The notes beneath the pieces were generated by a model, which saw only the letters and a list, made by a program, of their open reading frames with translations, searched no databases and was not told the DNA's origin. Positions 46,573 to 58,290 of a stretch of DNA of 64,000 nt are shown here, piece by piece. The position numbers were made by a program, and so were the translations under genes. Every line of letters begins with the position of its first letter. The first letter of the stretch is position 1. Origin of the DNA: Paramarasmius palmivorus (lineage: Eukaryota; Basidiomycota; Agaricomycetes; Agaricales; Marasmiaceae); assembly GCA_037176845.1 (NCBI GenBank), contig JAYKXP010000060.1, positions 272,303 to 336,302 of the forward strand. Direction: 5' to 3'.

Positions 46573-48603
46573 ATGTGGATTCTACAAAACTTGCAGCATT
46601 TATGGCGGAGCATCGTCCCCAACCAATGCACTCTATCTTCTAGCTCAATCACCCCCATTCCCGTTCGACAGCCGTACATCGACCTTGCCTATGGGAACTA
46701 CTATAGGCGGTGTCCAAGACTCAAAATCACCCCAGAATTCGCTCTATTCTAGTCCTCATATCCCGCTACCCACAGTGCCTTTGATCCCTAGCTCTAGTCA
46801 ATGTTCCTCGCCAAAACTTCCGTCTACGATACCTACGGGCAGCAGCATCAACGATCACTCGCACGAGTGAATCTTCATCTTTCCGATGTCGATTCCAATG
46901 GAGGACTCGGAAATATACAGAGGGATCAGATCAACAACTTTTACAAGAACGAGAATAGTGAGTCTTTTGACCCTGCTTTCCTTAACACCGCTTATCTTGG
47001 ACTATAGAATCGAGAGCATTCGAATGCTTGGCGCAGAAGGCTGCGCTCCCAATCCTTGCTACAACTCTGGACACCTTTACTCTCCACCAAATCGTCACGC
47101 AGGCACACGACTCCAGATAATTGCCGCCTGAGTCGAGGATAGGTCGAAAACTGCCAGCGCTCTTTGGCTTCTCGGAACGGCAGAGTTAGGCAAGTCAGCG
47201 ATTGCTGAACAGTACATGCTACACGTGGGATCCTCGGCGGTGCATTCGCGAAATGACAGCACTTGCGACAACATGGCTTCTTTTGTTGCTAGTCTTGCGT
47301 TTCAGTTTCGCAAACCACGATCACCTTTACACGGAGCCCTCGTGTCCAGCATCATCGAGGTGGTTACCTTGGGTCCCAGCGTCAGCGTATTCCATACGGC
47401 CTGTGAAATCAATTTCGAAACCTAACGAGTCCGTTGAACCAGCTGAACAGCAGAGGGTATTGAACATCCTCCGAACACGACTCGCAGCTCATTCTTTTTC
47501 GAGGTGGAATATCCTCATAAGTAGTCATCCCGAGCCCCAGCTTTGTAACGCTTTTGATCAAACCTTCGTCGGCATCCTTCATCTCTTCGACCCGGTCGAA
47601 TCGCGATATCGCTCGATACTCCAACGACAAGTTTTCTGACTTAAAGGTACCGAAGGGTCTTGGGGATAGAGGGCACTGTGTGGCGAAGAACATGTCATCG
47701 ACGAGCTGCTTTGGAGAGCCGATAAACAGATGGACTTCGCAGTCTGATACATCGGCTCTCCAGATGAACTTCCATATCGTGTTCGAGACCGGCGCGGGTT
47801 CCTCGTACTTAGCGTTGGATACGCTCTATCACCAGATCTTGACGATGTGTAGCAAATGGGAGAGTGCTGTCTATACTTAGGCCACCGGTTCCACCCCACG
47901 AATTGCCAAAATCCATTCAATTATTGCGATGATTTCGTAGCCCTCGAAGCTCAAAGAAGCGGAGCTGTACGTGGTGGATAGACTTCGTTCAGTACTCCGA
48001 CTTCTGCGCGATATCGAGGACGAGGGGCGAAATCCGCAAGCCGAAAGCAGCCTATTGTTGCGTAACATCTTCGCTCGAGACGTTATCGGATTTTGTGTAG
48101 TCCCCTCACTATCCGCAATATTTCGCCGAGGCTCTATCACTATGGGAAGAGAAGAAGAGTCACCCTAAGTTGCTTCGTAGTCTATGGATGAAAACTGCAG
48201 GGAAATGGCCACTCCCGACAATATCGTTCTCATGCAGACCCTGTTCACGTTCGATCATTACCCTTGTATGACTTTGGCGGAGTCTAGAGAGGCGTATCTC
48301 GCGGTACCCCTTTTACGTCTTCTTTTGGACACAGAATGGGCCAAGGTATGTATGTCAAGTTGCTGTCGCTCTTTAACTTCTAACTCAAAGGTTTCGATAG
48401 ACCTAGTCCCGTTCGTCAATTAACCCCAAGCATCGTGTCAATCAAGGAGTATTACGTTACTTTCCTGCAGACATCAAAGGGAACGTGGTATCTCATGCAT
48501 ATGCAGAGATGGTGTTGACTCGGAGGCCTTTCGATCGTGGGGTGATGGAATTGACGCTAATGCCGATACCTGCGATGACTCAGAGGTCGACATAAGATCT
48601 TGA
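46573..48603 (+). pseudogene. NACHT gene D, pseudogene derived from a copy-B-like gene
   Basis: Aligns with copy B from MWILQNLQHLWRSIVPNQ to DGVDSEAFRSWGDGID. It has a stop inside IIAA-stop-VEDRSKTA (near 47,130), a changed Walker A (GTAELGKS), several small deletions that shift frame through the NACHT region (for example around the DECV site at 47,430), and loss of most of the C-terminal domain. The sequence jumps from AACGTGGTATCTCAT directly to a GCATATGCAGAGATGGTG match, which in copy B are about 430 bases apart (38,699 and 39,140). The promoter-side sequence also matches copy B. The damage is spread along the whole gene, so it is clearly inactive. Confidence 0.85.
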
Positions 48604-49062
48604 CACCCTCAACGTTCTCATTGCCGAACCTTTAGGCCTTTAGGTGAGGCTCCTTTTGAGATTGTTGCGAGTGAACCTGGCTCAGACACGCTCCCACGCA
48701 CCCATATACGGCGCGGACACTCCAAATATGGACAAGCCTCAAAACTTGGGGTTCAAAGGGTCTCTGAGTTCCTTCGAATTTTCTCGTCCTATCTCTTTGC
48801 CCTTGCGTTTAAAAAAAAAGGTTCGGCCCTCGCCGCTTGCGGCCATCCCCCTCAGTCATACAATCAGTCGAATACAATCTTGATGCCTCGATGACAAGAC
48901 CGGATAGTCACACGAAGGACAGCTCCGCAGCGGCACAGCCTTTAGTGTATGGTGAGAGAGTTTGGGGCAATCACCTATCGATATCCCCCACACCGTCAAT
49001 CCACTACATCTTGACCTCTCTTTACCTATAATCCCTGCCCACCAATATACCATTATTCCATC
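48604..49062. other. Spacer before NACHT E
   Basis: No gene recognised. It contains a short A9 run near 48,812 and leads into the conserved leader element. Confidence 0.4.
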
Positions 49063-49078
49063 AGTCGCCGTAGCGACT
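49063..49078 (+). promoter_or_regulatory. Conserved leader inverted repeat before NACHT E
   Basis: AGTCGC-CGTA-GCGACT, a perfect six-base stem with a four-base loop, ends 17 bases before ATG 49096. It is the same spacing and nearly the same sequence as before copy C. Confidence 0.6.
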
Positions 49079-49095
49079 GACTGCGTGTACAATAC

Positions 49096-51683
49096 ATGGC
49101 CTTCAACGGGTCACGGGTCAATGTAGAGGGAGATGCAACTAACGTGGTGTACGGAGACCAGATTAATATGATTAGGAACGATGCCAGTGAGTCTCGCAGC
49201 CTATTTTACCCTTCACGCAACTCACTTTGGATTACAGCAGCGAGAGCTTTTGAACGCTTGGCTCATATGGCCGCTCCTAATGCTTGCTATGATTCGGAGC
49301 AGCGTTATCCTCCGCCCAAATGCCATTCTCAAACCCGAGTCCAAATGATTGACGAGCTCATTCGGTGGGTTGTGGCCAAGTCGAAAACTACCCCTGTTTT
49401 CTGGCTCCATGGTACGGCAGGCATCGGTAAATCGGCGATAGCTCAACATATTGCAGAGAGGTACGGTGCTGTCGGCGTGCTTGCTGCAGCATTCTTCTTC
49501 TCTCGAAGCGATCCGACTCGGGATAGTCTAGAGCGTTTTGTGGCCACCATATCCTACCAGTTCTGCAAAAATAAATCACCACTGTATGAGACACTTCGCC
49601 TAAAAATCATTGACGCCATTTCCTCCGACCCTAATATCTTTGGCATGCCCTATGAGAATCAGCTTGAAAGGTTGATCCTCGAGCCTTGTTTAGGAGTTGA
49701 AACAGCGTTACAAGGCTTGCGGGATCTTCCTAATCTACTTGTCGTGGATGGCCTCGACGAGTGTGTGGACCCCTCTCAACAGGAAAGGGCACTTGGGATC
49801 CTTCGAACGTTGCTTGAAGCGCGCTCACTCCCGAAATGGATCATCCTCATCTGCAGTCGACCTGAGCCCCAGATACGGGACACTTTTGCCCAGGCGTTCA
49901 AGGGCGTTCTCAGGTCCTTCGACATGACCAAGTTGGAGGGACTGAATCGAGATATTGCGACATACCTCGTAGACGGGTTTTCCCGTATTAGAGGAAAGTA
50001 CCAGAGGGTCTTGGGGATCCAAGGTGCCATGTGGCCCGAACAACACATTATCGACGAACTGGTTAGAAGAGCCGACAAGCAGATAATTTTCGCAGTCACA
50101 GTCATCAATTATGTTGACACTCGGGACGAGCCTCCTCAGGACCGATTAGAAACTGTCCGTCGGATCTTCATTGGCGCCAATACTGATTCCCCCTATTCAG
50201 CGTTGGATACGCTATATTACCAGATCATGTCGACATGTTACAACTGGGAGCGAGTGCAGTCGATCCTTCGACTCTTGGTAACACCTCATGTTACGTTTTG
50301 CGATTACGACCCACAGTACTATGATTCACTTGATTGGCGATCTCCCGCAATGATTGCACAGCTTCTGAATCTCAATGAAACTCAAGTCCGAGCATCATTG
50401 GATAGATTGCATTCAGTACTCAAAGTTCCGGATCTCGACGACTTCCTCGAGGACGAATATGACAAAGGCGTATATATTGCCCATGCCACGTTCACGGAGT
50501 TTCTTGTTGATCCCGAGCGATCCGCACGTTTTCACACTCCCAGAATGTCAGAATCGGAGTACTGCGATCTTTTTGTCACATTTGTGCTTCGGACATTATC
50601 GAATTTCGCTCAATACTACCCCCCATACCATTCCACATCTTTCGCTGCGGCTTTATCGGTTTGGGCACAGAAGCTGAAGAGCGTAAATAATTACGTTTTG
50701 CAGCATCATATACTAGAGGGCTGGAAACTTTGCAACAAAGTGACTGCCCCTGCAAGCTCCGATTTGGTGGATGCGCTTTCCACGTTCGATCCTCATCCTC
50801 TCATGGCTTTGATGCAGTCCTGGGGCCCCGATCTTGGTATAGATGGATGTGGATGTCTTCGTGAGCTCCTTAGAGATGTTGTTAGATGGGCTGAGGTATG
50901 TATTTCCTATCATCGCAGCAATAAATACACTAATATACAATTCTCTGATAGTCCCAACAGCTAAGGAGCCTCCAATGTCTTACTGTGAGGCTGGAAGCAT
51001 TTTTATCGGTTAAGGAACTTTGGCTTGCTTTCCCTCCAGACACTAAAGGAAGCTTGGTGTTTCATCATAGCTTTGAGACAGAAGCACTCTTCTGGTGTGG
51101 TGTAGAAGGAATGAGCCATGTTCTCAGAGAGATTTTCCCAGTCATACCCAAAGACGCTCGTTCTCCCGAACCCATGGTACTGTCACTCAGCTCCTCGTCA
51201 TCTACAATGATAGTTCCCGAGAATTGGATAGTTGTACGCCTTACGAAGGAAAGCGCAGAGTTGTGTAGCTCCTTGCCAATCTGTTTAGAGGAGGGATATT
51301 TGATGCTGGCTCACGATATAAGGAACAATACCCGTGAAACAGTCTTACTGGGCTGGATAGAGGTGTGTTTGCCCTTTCAGTCCTCCGGGGCTTTGTATTG
51401 GTGATCTGACTATGTTATAGGAAAGCGACTTGATTCATCTAAAGGAACTTGTGAAAGAGCGCCTGAAAACCGTTGTAGTCGGGACGGACCTCAGGCTTTC
51501 CGGCATGTTTGGCGGTGTTTAGCATAGCTTACTACATTCCGTGCACGTACAATATCCCACCACCAGCTTGGTCTTTGGCATCGCGTTGGTCAGACCGTCC
51601 GGACCTGCCCCACCGTCCATGGCCTGCCAGCGAGATTTCAGGACGGTGTCAACCCAGAGACGGTTTGGTCGTGGGTAGACTAA
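49096..51683 (+). CDS. NACHT (NLR-like) STAND protein, copy E
   Basis: Starts MAFNGSRVNVEGDATNVV, then YGDQIN, where the motif is cut short (MIRND instead of NVYKNE). A 51-base in-frame intron (49,187-49,237, GTGAGTCT...TTACAG) precedes RAFERLAHMAAPNACYDSEQ. Walker A GTAGIGKSAIAQ, Walker B LLVVDGLDECVD, RRADKQIIFAVTVINYVDT and HATFTEFLVDPERSARFHT follow. After WAE an intron (GTATGTAT...GATAG) leads to SQQLRSLQCLTV, then LSVKELWLAFPPDTKG, EALFWCG, PENWIVVRLTKES and DIRNNTRETV. The next exon, ESDLIHLKELVKERLKTV, either stops at 51,522 (in VVVGTDLRLS...) or is spliced (GTAGTCGG...TTTCAG) to DGVNPETVWSWVD ending at 51,683; the second matches the other copies. Nucleotide-binding residues are intact. 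Confidence 0.88.
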
Positions 51684-51689
51684 ATCAAG

Positions 51690-52250
51690 GCCTTAATGCT
51701 GCAAGCGCGCAATAGTACTATGACTACCAGTACTTTCGGCATCCTCTTGAATAAGAGGCCACACCTTCGAGTCCGGCGGGTCGTCGGTGCGGTAGACTGA
51801 GACACGGACCCCGGGGAAAGAAGGCCTGGGTGGGGGAGTGTCTTGCCCAATCAATTCCTGGAAGACGATTTCACCCCCGTAACGCGTTCTTCCTGTTGAT
51901 TTTATACATAGTCTACAATGGCTACAAAATTCTTCACGGTGCTCTTCACCTGTTCCCATCCACCCGATCGTCACATCTCCGAGTCCACGCTCCTTGGGTT
52001 CGTTCTGCGTCGCATCCCGAGATGAAGGACGCGACCCTCCTAATCTCATCCAACAAGTGCCAAGGTGTACCTTCGCTCATTCCTTCCCTTGCTCTTTCGG
52101 TGGAGTTCCGAGCATGGATGATGTTTCGTGCACAAGGCTGTTTAGATCATCGACATCTTTCATCGCCCGTGACCGCTTCGGCGCTTAGAAAGGACAAGCT
52201 TTCAGCTCAATCTGTGAACAGTCTTGTGTTTAGGTTTAGCGGGTAGGTAA
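51690..52250 (-). pseudogene. Remnant of the unrecognised minus-strand family
   Basis: The complement of about 51,960-52,075 resembles the complement of about 44,990-45,200: a TTGTTGGATGAGATTAG-like stretch followed by an Arg/Pro/Glu-rich segment. As with copy C it lies directly 3' of a NACHT gene in tail-to-tail orientation. The rest is too decayed to align by eye. The 118-codon minus frame at 51,693-52,049 is what remains open. Confidence 0.35.
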
Positions 52251-52689
52251 AGAAGGGCTGTAACAGTGGTATTCACGCTATATACGGTATGCATTGTTAG
52301 TGTTGTGTGTGTAATTAATTAAGGGGAATGTAATGCACGACTCATTACTGCTAGTTACGAAAAATTTGGGTCCTGGTGCTTGTTTGAGCCAGTAATTCAA
52401 TGTTTGGAATTTTAGCATAGGGAGGAGCGGTAAAAATAGCTCGGGACTGTGAAGAACATAAGAGGACATGAGTGGGTGTATAAGGATAAGTCGAATAGGT
52501 TGATTGCGAGACTTTTGTAATAATAACTTGGCATCATTCTAGGGAATGGACGAGCAGCTTTGATAGTAGCTTACGTGGCCATAAACAAGTATTTCCATCG
52601 TGGTAGAAAGGCAAAATTTTGGGAAGAGACTACGGTAATCCAAAGAGACGCGACTGGGTGCGGCTTGCCACACTTGACCGGGACCTCAG

Positions 52690-54050
52690 CGCTCAGCGCT
52701 CACTGGCCCTAGGCAGATTCGCATCTCGTACAACAGCAACCGGAAGTGGGAGAAAGATTTGGGTAACGAGTGACTGGCATGGAGATTTGGATGTATTTTT
52801 TGTGTCTGTCTGTTTCTTTTGTCAACGTCAGAGCCAGACTCCCCGCCGTGCTGTGAAATTTTACCTCCACAGCCGATCTTCTGTCGAGCGAGCATGGCTG
52901 GACTTGCGCTAGTTCTTGTCGTCTCAGAAACCTTGATACTTGACGACTCACATGAAACCCTTGGATTGGTGCCCGTCAGGTTCCAGTCCAGCTCCCTCGC
53001 GACTGGTGCTAATTTTCCCGCCGGAATCTCGTCCAAGATATCCTGGATATACGCACAACGTAGTAGAATATGACTAGAATTTGAATAACTTGAATTGCCT
53101 AGTATTATGTCGATTACCGTGTATGTACAACCGAGCTCGTACACCCCAACCAAGAGGCATGTCGAGGTGAACAAAGATAGAAGCCTAAGACATGCATAAC
53201 GCGTCAGTGAGACATCTCAAAGGTCGTTGAGTCGCTCTTACTAGTAAAATCGCCATACTGGGTTTTTCTTCCCCTGAGGATCCTCTCTTCGACGACTCGG
53301 CCTTAGCGCAAGAACCCATTGACCGTCTTCTGTTTACTGGGACTTGATGTTTCTTAGCCTGGTCTACGATTTGTCGAGCCCGCAAGGCGAGCTCTGAACT
53401 TGAATCACACTCTGTATGTCCATTGTCATGATAATGACTCAAAGATGCCCGAAACGAACATACCTGATGCGTTCGAAATGCATTTACTAGCCTGAACCGC
53501 CATAGTCTGCTGCGGAGACATCATATCCCGCTGTACGTTTCCCCACCTTTCCAGGATCCTGGGGTGTATTCTTGCTGCCCAGGAGATGTGACACTCGTTC
53601 CATCTATCAAGCTCAGTTTCTTCGCGCCAGAAACTGGCATAAGGGCTGTACTAGTTGAATTGTATCCTATAGGCTCAATGTCATAAGAATAGTATCAAGG
53701 TGCACGGAATCAACTTACCTGGTGCTTTCAGATTTCGACTCTTGCCGTTCCTCGCTAATAGCTATTGATCTTGGGCTCAAGTTTTGCAAGTGTCGCGTCG
53801 GCGTCATTCTTGCCTGGGACTTCTTTGAGTGGGTTTGAAGTTCCTTACACCCCATTCTTGGTAATTTCGCGCTGGCCTATTTTATTCGATGATGTGATTA
53901 CCGGTAGCGAGTTGAACAGCCCTTGTATACCATTGGAGTTCCCTAGCCTGGAATTTCGGTGCTGCGTATACTCTGAGAAACACTGTAGCAATTGAGAGAG
54001 AGTATAAAGATGAGTATGAGCGTGTATGTATAGTAAGTGAGGCTCACCCA
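52690..54050 (-). CDS. Unrecognised multi-exon minus-strand gene
   Basis: Protein-like exons in minus orientation: CFSEYTQHRNSRLGNSNGIQ after a TTGCTACAG acceptor (about 53,985); KEVPGKNDADATLAKLEPKI near 53,790; ISWAARIHPRILERWGNV followed by MSPQQTMAVQASKCISNAS and a GTATGTTC donor near 53,463; SSELALRARQIVDQAKKHQV, then SSKRGSSGEEKPSMAIL near 53,255; and DILDEIPAGKLAPVARELDW, then NPRVSCESSSIKVS near 52,950. The chain and its splice sites look real, but exact ends are uncertain. Composition is polar with helix-rich stretches. No family or motif recognised. Confidence 0.4.
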
Positions 54051-54780
54051 TGTATCGGGAGCGACACGGCGAAGACCGTGCCCGTTTGCAGAGTCAGGTC
54101 TCGGTCAGGTCCGGTAGACGTAGGAATGAGAACATTCGAGAGTCAGGTGTCCGTTCGTTGGATGTTTACGTTGTAGTCTTCCTGAGGTGCCGACTTTGGA
54201 ATGGCATTCTAGACTCGAGATATGAGAATGCGAGACGGTGGACAAGGTTTAAGAACTCACCTTCATTTCCTACAACCCATGGGTCCATAACCAACACTAT
54301 GGTAGTTTTACGCTTGGACTTCTACACGACGATTTTGATAAGGAAACTTGGAGGAGATGCAGCGAGTTTTGGAGAGATAAACCGAGAAACACGCTTAGTT
54401 GGGTTTCAGTCTTTGCAAATCCTTGAGTTCGAGCCCGTGAGATATGCTGTGGGATTCCTGCATCCGTACAGGTTAGTATAGTGTAAATCCCCGTGAAGAT
54501 GAGCGTAAACTGACCGGTGAGCATAAGAGCCTTTAAATGAGTCTTCGGCAACCTATTTTCTTCCAGAGATGGGCCCATTCTCGAGTTTTGTCTGACCTTG
54601 CATTTTGCCTGGCCAATCAAGAAGAGATGTGTTGGGATGCCAGGCGTGTTGGTGGTTCACGATCAAGAGGTGTCCGCGACGCGTCTGAGCAGCAAGAACG
54701 TTCTGTCTACTTAACCACTACATAGCACCAACCACCTTTCTTCCAACACAGCTCTTTGCCATCTCGTTCTTCTGTCGACC

Positions 54781-55545
54781 ATGTCTTTCTTACCATCGCC
54801 ATGTTCAACAAATCACTTGGTGGTGCGACTCACTCTACCCAGCGATGAATTTATTATGCTGATACACTTCCTCCTTAGTCTTTGCACTTCAAATTTTCAA
54901 AGCTTAAGCTTCACCCACCGATTCAAACCACCATCGACAATCGCAGCTGTCCTAACATTCCCAACGTACAGTGTTCCTTCAAAGTCAGCCTTGTCCAACA
55001 TCCCCTGTGTCAGAATCCCGAATGTAACCACTCCAATGGTATGTCGTCCTCACCAATAAGATGATGCCTCCTTGTCGCAATGAAGAAAGAATCACATCCC
55101 CGACACCCTTATCCCCATATCCGACGTGACTTGGACAACCGCTCAACACTACGGGCCTTCCAAGGCTCAAAATCCCCAGTTCACGCCAAAACTACGCCTA
55201 CCTCCTACCGGTCCATCATTTCCTCCAACTCCAGCCCACCGCCTTTGACACACAAAGAAGATACCTCCCGCAGGCAGATAGTCATTTTACCCATCAAACA
55301 CTTCCATCGAAAACGGGCTACACGCGAACATTCTTGCATTGGCTAGAGGTCTGCGTACAGCTAATCATTCAAGACTCTAGGGCCGACTCTAGGCTCAATG
55401 CTACCGATAATTGTTGGTACTACGCGATCACTTCAACGAAGGACTTGGAAAGGCAGTCAAAGTTATTTATGGTATGTCCTTAACCCTTCTGCTTCGCACT
55501 CGGTGCTGACTCTTCCTGCAGCCGCAACTCGAGGGAGATGTATAG
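54781..55545 (+). CDS. Unrecognised small plus-strand gene
   Basis: ATG 54781 (MSFLPSPCSTNHL) opens a first exon; a long later exon (about 55,140-55,470) reads HFTHQTLPSKTGYTRTF, HWLEVCVQLIIQDSRADS, NCWYYAITSTKDLERQS and ends at a GTATGTCC donor. The last exon PQLEGDV stops at 55,545. The YYAITSTKDLERQSK end recalls in rhythm the WIVVRLTKESAEL segment of the NACHT C-terminal domains in this window (aromatic, hydrophobic, T-K-[DE]), so this could be a decayed or free-standing relative. That link is inference from a short stretch. Internal splicing between 54,900 and 55,140 is unresolved. Confidence 0.4.
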
Positions 55546-56289
55546 AAATTGGGACATAGCTACACTTTGATTATCCATGACCATCCAGACATCTCGAACT
55601 CAACATGTACGATATTGATTTAAACAATAAAGTGCCCTAGCCATAATCCTCTCAGCCCAGACCCAGAGCCAAGACGGGTGCCAAAGTCAACATCTAGAAA
55701 CATTACATATCAGCGAGACGTTGCAAGTCGCGTCAAACACCGAGTCTACACATTACAGCGCCGTCCTATCGCTATCATGTCCGCTTTTCCTTCACTACCT
55801 TCTTCACATTGACGTTCATCGGATCCTTAACCCCCGTGTTTTATGGGCTCCGCTACGAGTGCTGCTCTGCGGCCATCAGCATCTCAACGTTCTGGTGGAT
55901 GAACGTTTGTGAGAGCGTGTTAAATGGAATCGTAGGATGATCTGCAATCTAGTACCTTAGGTAACGATCCGGCAGTCACAATAGGACGATAGAAGGTTCA
56001 TGATGAGCTGAAAGTTCGGGCTCGAGGCGCAATGGAGGTGAGGTATAGGATGGCGTTTATGGAACACCCATCAATCTGTAGCCAGATAAGTCAACGGCTG
56101 CAACAACGAAAGAACAAGCTAGAGATACGAACCTTGTCCATCCCGACACCCAATACACCCACTTTGGCACCAGATAAAGATGCCCAGGTCGCGGAATGCG
56201 AAAGCATTCGATCTCGCATATGGCACCACAACGCAACCCAAAGCGAGATGAAGATCCTCTTCACTTCCATCACCACCGCTTTCTCTTTC

Positions 56290-57440
56290 TCAACGAATTT
56301 CCGCACGATTGAGATCTTTCTGTTGTGTTATTTCGGTCGGTGGAGGTGCAGGGCGGGCTAGAGTTTGAATTCGATGTCGACGTGGACGTGCGCCGGGATG
56401 TTTTAGGAGTTTGGGATAGTGTATGACGTATGACAAGAATGGATCTTGGGGTTTACCATCTACGGTTGTTCGACGTCCGGAATCGGGTTCCGCCTCCTGG
56501 TATTCTCGGTCAGAATCATTATCGGGGTTGGGTTCGGGACCGCGAGTGGGAGTTCGAGTTTTCATTCCTCTTTTTCTAGCAAGTCTTCTTTCGATACCGT
56601 ATCTCGGGATGAAAAACCTGAGGAATAGGCTCTCCAACAGGTAGTCGTAGGTGCTCGTAGAACTCGGGCCGAAAACGGTACAGCACCCAATCATGTACCT
56701 TCTCCTTCGGCGCGTGTTTGAGAGAGGTAGAAGCGTAAATTCTGGCGTATCGAAATGCCATATGTTGGGGGTTGAGATAACAGAACGAGCGGGGAGAGTA
56801 GATGGTGTAGTGGGCGCATCAACCTCTTCTCTTGCTTGTTTCTTACGAGTTGCCTGTGCACATTCGAGGTGTTCAGCCCTAGGTTCGTGTTAGTGAAATA
56901 AAAAAGTAAAGAGACAGGTATACTAACCGACCTCAACCAGCTTTGTCATCTTCGCCACCTACGATATCGCTAAACGGGTCGACTTTGTCTACACTGCCTT
57001 CGACGCCTGTAGCAAATATCAACGCTAGCTAAAACAAGACAAGGAAGAAAACACACTAGTATTCGCATGCCGCTATAATACCCTTCCAGGAACCTCTTGT
57101 GATTTTTGCTCCAAACGGATGTACCCGTCGTTGAGGAGCTTTCGCATGTCTTGGTCTCCACTAGCCCCGAGCGTAAACGATGCTTCATCTATAAACGCGT
57201 CTTGAACGCCGCTCTTCCTTGCTCGTGAACGTTCGGTAATACTAGGTGTGGAGGCGGAGTTGATGGTCTTTCGGGGAAGGTTATTGACGGTCTGGTGTTT
57301 GGATTGGATCTGCGGGGCAACAGGAGGAGGGCATAGTAATCGTATTCATGCTTTGGGTGTACATTGTCAACGCTCTCCGCGTAAATAGAAGAAAAAGGAA
57401 TACAACGTACCTCCTTGAGGATAGTTGCAGCCATTGCGTG
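56290..57440 (-). CDS. Unrecognised minus-strand family, best-preserved copy
   Basis: From ATG 57,434: MAATILKE, intron (GTACGTTG...CCCGCAG), IQSKHQTVNNLPRKTINSAS, then DAFIDEASFTLGASGDQDMR and GYIRLEQKSQEV, intron ending CTACAG, GVEGSVDKVDPFSDIVGGED, then a further intron of uncertain frame, KKQAREEVDAPTTP, IWHFDTPEF and the Arg/Pro/Asp-rich end QTLARPAPPP to a stop at 56,290. The same blocks occur decayed at 44.4-46 kb and partly at 51.7-52.2 kb. Upstream similarity (PEPE...KPD-H) to the 46 kb copy suggests that the true gene starts earlier. The sequence is polar and low in Cys, with no membrane segment or domain I recognise. Confidence 0.4.
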
Positions 57441-57474
57441 GATCCAAGAATCTCACGCATCGTGATTGTCTGGC

Positions 57475-58290
57475 TTAAAGTTGTTGTTCTGATTGTGAGA
57501 CAACTTCGGTTCTTCTGGCTCGGGGAATGCAGCAGAGACAGGGAGAACGGCGAGGGACATGGAAGGACTCGACCGTATGCCAAATAACGCCTTGGCACAC
57601 ATAAAAGACCATCTTTTCCTTCGTCTGTTGGGCTTGGTGGGCGAAGAGAATGAACAAGACAGGAGAGTTGAGAGGGATAGATCGCGAATGCGGCGAACTA
57701 TGAGACTGGGCTTCCCAGAAGTTCGATTCTCTGATTGGCATATGCATCCGGCGTGGTTTGGTTGGGATGAGGAGCGGGTGAAAGTATCCATGATTGGTAG
57801 TGGGGAGGTGAAGTTGTCTGCCGGGAGTTCTTTGTGAGGATGTTATCGTGATTGACGAGGAGTCGTCATCCAGGGACCATGTGTGGTTAAGGCGGTATGT
57901 TTGGGTGAGAGTTTGAGCCTCGAAGGCATAGTAACGCGTGATTCTGCTTTGAAAGATGAATTGAGTGTGCTATATCAGCAGGGATGTACGGAAGACGTAC
58001 CTGTAGTGCTGTTGAAAAAGGTCTACGCATGTTAGAGCTTTCGAAAAGGATAGCGGTGGTTGTGGTCAAAGTGGAAGCGTTTGCCGCCGGCACTTGACGC
58101 GGACGGCCTTCCTTGAAACGACCTCGTTCAACGGTGTGTTCATTTATAACGGTAAGCGTCTCGGTCGTTCTTTTTTGCACTGTTTTTGGATCTGATATGT
58201 TTTCAGGAAACTCACGAAAATTGACTGCAAAGTTGAACGTTGACTCAACTATCTGGAATTCGTGCGCGGTATGTACATTCTTGTTCAATC
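57475..58290 (-). CDS. Unrecognised minus-strand coding region
   Basis: A minus-strand exon with AHEFQIVESTFNFAVNFRE followed by a donor-like GTTTCC or read-through, then STALQ, intron (GTACGTCTTC...TCAAAG) and RITRYYAFEAQTLTQTYRLN, TWSLDDDSSSITITSSQ and on to MHMPIRESNFWEAQ. The LDDDSSSITIT stretch recurs (LDDNSSLITIT) in the complement of about 60,620-60,655, where nothing else of the gene is kept. It may be the upstream part of the gene at 56.3-57.4 kb or a separate one. No family recognised. Confidence 0.35.
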
